DNA from: Salsuginibacillus halophilus
GTDB taxonomy: Bacteria; Bacillota; Bacilli; Bacillales; Marinococcaceae
DNA: 64,000 nt
Assembly: GCF_003014715.1 (NCBI RefSeq)
Contig: NZ_PYAV01000002.1
Span: 186,001 to 250,000, forward strand
Reading direction: 5' to 3'
A program made the position numbers and the translations under genes. Positions 62,975 to 64,000 of this stretch are shown here, one piece after another. The notes below the pieces were generated by a model, which was given only the letters and a program-made list of their open reading frames with translations, had not been told where the DNA came from and ran no database searches. How positions within the stretch are numbered: position 1 is the stretch's first letter; every line of letters begins with the position of its first letter.

Positions 62975-64000
62975 TTAATGACAAAAAGCCCCTTCTTCCA
63001 TCATCGTCCGCATATAACCTCCAATCTCTTCTCCTTGTGCATTATAAAATTCAAATGGGTGATTTTCGTTCCACCGATTTTCTGAAGTAGCATAGGTGAA
63101 GAAGCTGTTATTCTTCATCTCCACTTCATGCCGCTCATCTTCATAAAAAACATGAACTTCTGCTGTATTTTCAGGCTCTTGTATATAGCCTAGCGTGATG
63201 TACGTATAATTTGCTCCTGTCTGCTGCCAAACGCCATCCTCGATTAAGAATGTTCGAATTTTTGTATCACTGTGTTCAACTGGTGTGCCACCAATCGTAA
63301 GACGGGCATCCGGCAGTCTCATATAAGCTTCTTCTGTTTCTAAAAATAATTCAGCAATTAAAGATTCACCGTCCAAAGTATAAATTGCGGCTTTGTAATT
63401 TTCGCCGTACGGCTTAACTTGTAACAACTCCACTTCTGTAGTTTTGGGAAACGGTTTTTTCACAGCTTCTGATACGGTCGAAAACATCTCCTCAGCTCCA
63501 CTTCCTTCCACTGTCGATGCGCCAGTAATTACTGCACCGTATCCGGAAATAACGATCATTGCAGAAAATAAAAGCGGCGCTATTTTCAACCGTGATTGAT
63601 AAAGCGACCAAAACATAAGGAGTGATACACCAAAACAAGCAACGATAAATAACACCGCAAGCATCGTAACCTCCCATGCTACATAAGAACCTGGTAGAAT
63701 CGCATCGCCGATCCACATCGTAGCAAACAAAGCCGGAGCTTCGAACTGTATCGTTTGAACAACTTCGTGTGGCGGGGTTTGTTCTGCCATGATGCCAGTT
63801 ACGAAAAAAACAACAAAAAGTAGAACAGCTTCAAGTTGAAAACTTCGTCGTGGAACAAAACCAGGGTCCTTTTTCCACTTTTGTTTCAATAAAAACCCGT
63901 GGAAAAATCCATAGAAGATTAAAGGTAAAAACAGTAAATGTTTAATTAATAAAAGCTGCCCATACGGTAGAAGCCAGCTGTTTTGATATTCGGGCACGAT
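62975..64000 (-). CDS. CopD-family copper resistance/import membrane protein, 5' truncated by the window
   Basis: The frame is open to the right edge (64000), and the visible part is about 341 residues ending at 62975. It holds the YGQLLLIKHLLFLPLIFYGFFHGFLLKQK segment and FQLEAVLLFVVFFVTGIMAEQTPP typical of CopD, then further helices, and a C-terminal extracytoplasmic beta-rich domain (ELLQVKPYGENYKAAIYTLDGESL). CopD-like proteins, often joined to CopC, move copper across the membrane. The rest of the gene lies outside the window. Confidence 0.8.
   Translation of the reverse strand: MVPEYQNSWLLPYGQLLLIKHLLFLPLIFYGFFHGFLLKQKWKKDPGFVPRRSFQLEAVLLFVVFFVTGIMAEQTPPHEVVQTIQFEAPALFATMWIGDAILPGSYVAWEVTMLAVLFIVACFGVSLLMFWSLYQSRLKIAPLLFSAMIVISGYGAVITGASTVEGSGAEEMFSTVSEAVKKPFPKTTEVELLQVKPYGENYKAAIYTLDGESLIAELFLETEEAYMRLPDARLTIGGTPVEHSDTKIRTFLIEDGVWQQTGANYTYITLGYIQEPENTAEVHVFYEDERHEVEMKNNSFFTYATSENRWNENHPFEFYNAQGEEIGGYMRTMMEEGAFCH

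Overview
The window is an ordinary-looking chromosomal segment of a Gram-positive Firmicute, most likely a halophilic or alkaliphilic member of the Bacillaceae. The evidence is AGGAGG-type ribosome binding sites with frequent GTG and TTG starts, the argCJBD-carAB-argF and fabH-fabF gene orders, AhrC- and FapR-type operators, typical Bacillaceae small proteins (YtxH-like, DUF948, DUF5665, IDEAL, lmo0937), acidic extracytoplasmic proteins, and many sodium- or osmolyte-linked transporters (BCCT, DASS, TRAP, KtrA). No rRNA, tRNA or CRISPR array was recognised. Genus cannot be fixed from sequence alone.

Layout. 1-2.7 kb: 3' part of a CBS/poly(A)-polymerase fusion and an LCP cell-wall ligase. 2.7-5 kb: fabF and fabH with a FapR operator. 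5-15.4 kb: a Gly-Pro-aromatic repeat protein, a small membrane protein and the complete arginine operon with its own carbamoyl-phosphate synthase, preceded by a promoter overlapped by an ARG box. 15.5-17.7 kb: ctaG, a SCO-type copper chaperone and a redoxin-like lipoprotein whose gene has an in-frame TGA exactly where the first active-site cysteine should be. 17.9-24 kb: GNAT, azlCD, a BsuPI-domain lipoprotein, YitT, small envelope proteins and an AI-2E family permease. 24-31 kb: a TAXI-type TRAP transporter, an RpiR regulator, a class III aminotransferase with an upstream cluster of operator-like repeats, and a lipoprotein. 31-35.5 kb: FAH-family hydrolase, flavodoxin-fold oxidoreductase, membrane proteins and an EAL phosphodiesterase. 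35.6-45.3 kb: a propionyl-CoA to succinyl-CoA operon (biotin carboxylase, TetR, biotin carrier, carboxyltransferase, both mutase subunits, MeaB) with a strong promoter and palindromic operator. 45.3-53.8 kb: pterin dehydratase, three small envelope proteins, an allantoinase/dihydroorotase-like enzyme, IDEAL protein, pyrrolidone-carboxylate peptidase, YwaF-like protein, KtrA, UppP and a DASS symporter. 54-64 kb: aldehyde dehydrogenase, BCCT transporter, DUF4328 protein, two DUF1538 membrane proteins with a PII-like protein, a second LCP protein, an SDR and a CopD-like protein cut by the right edge.

Two signals stand out. First, the redoxin-like lipoprotein at 15554-16063 is a candidate selenoprotein (U60-G-I-C63) with a bacterial SECIS-like hairpin just after the TGA, next to cytochrome-oxidase copper assembly genes. 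Second, a family of noncoding repeats (three long copies of 400-581 bp at 33945, 53860 and 55981, plus short remnants at 22709 and 15408) has matching ends and sits immediately against hairpins of intrinsic-terminator type. Each long copy is flanked by a direct duplicate of the hairpin, and a long internal hairpin keeps its pairing through a compensatory change in two copies.
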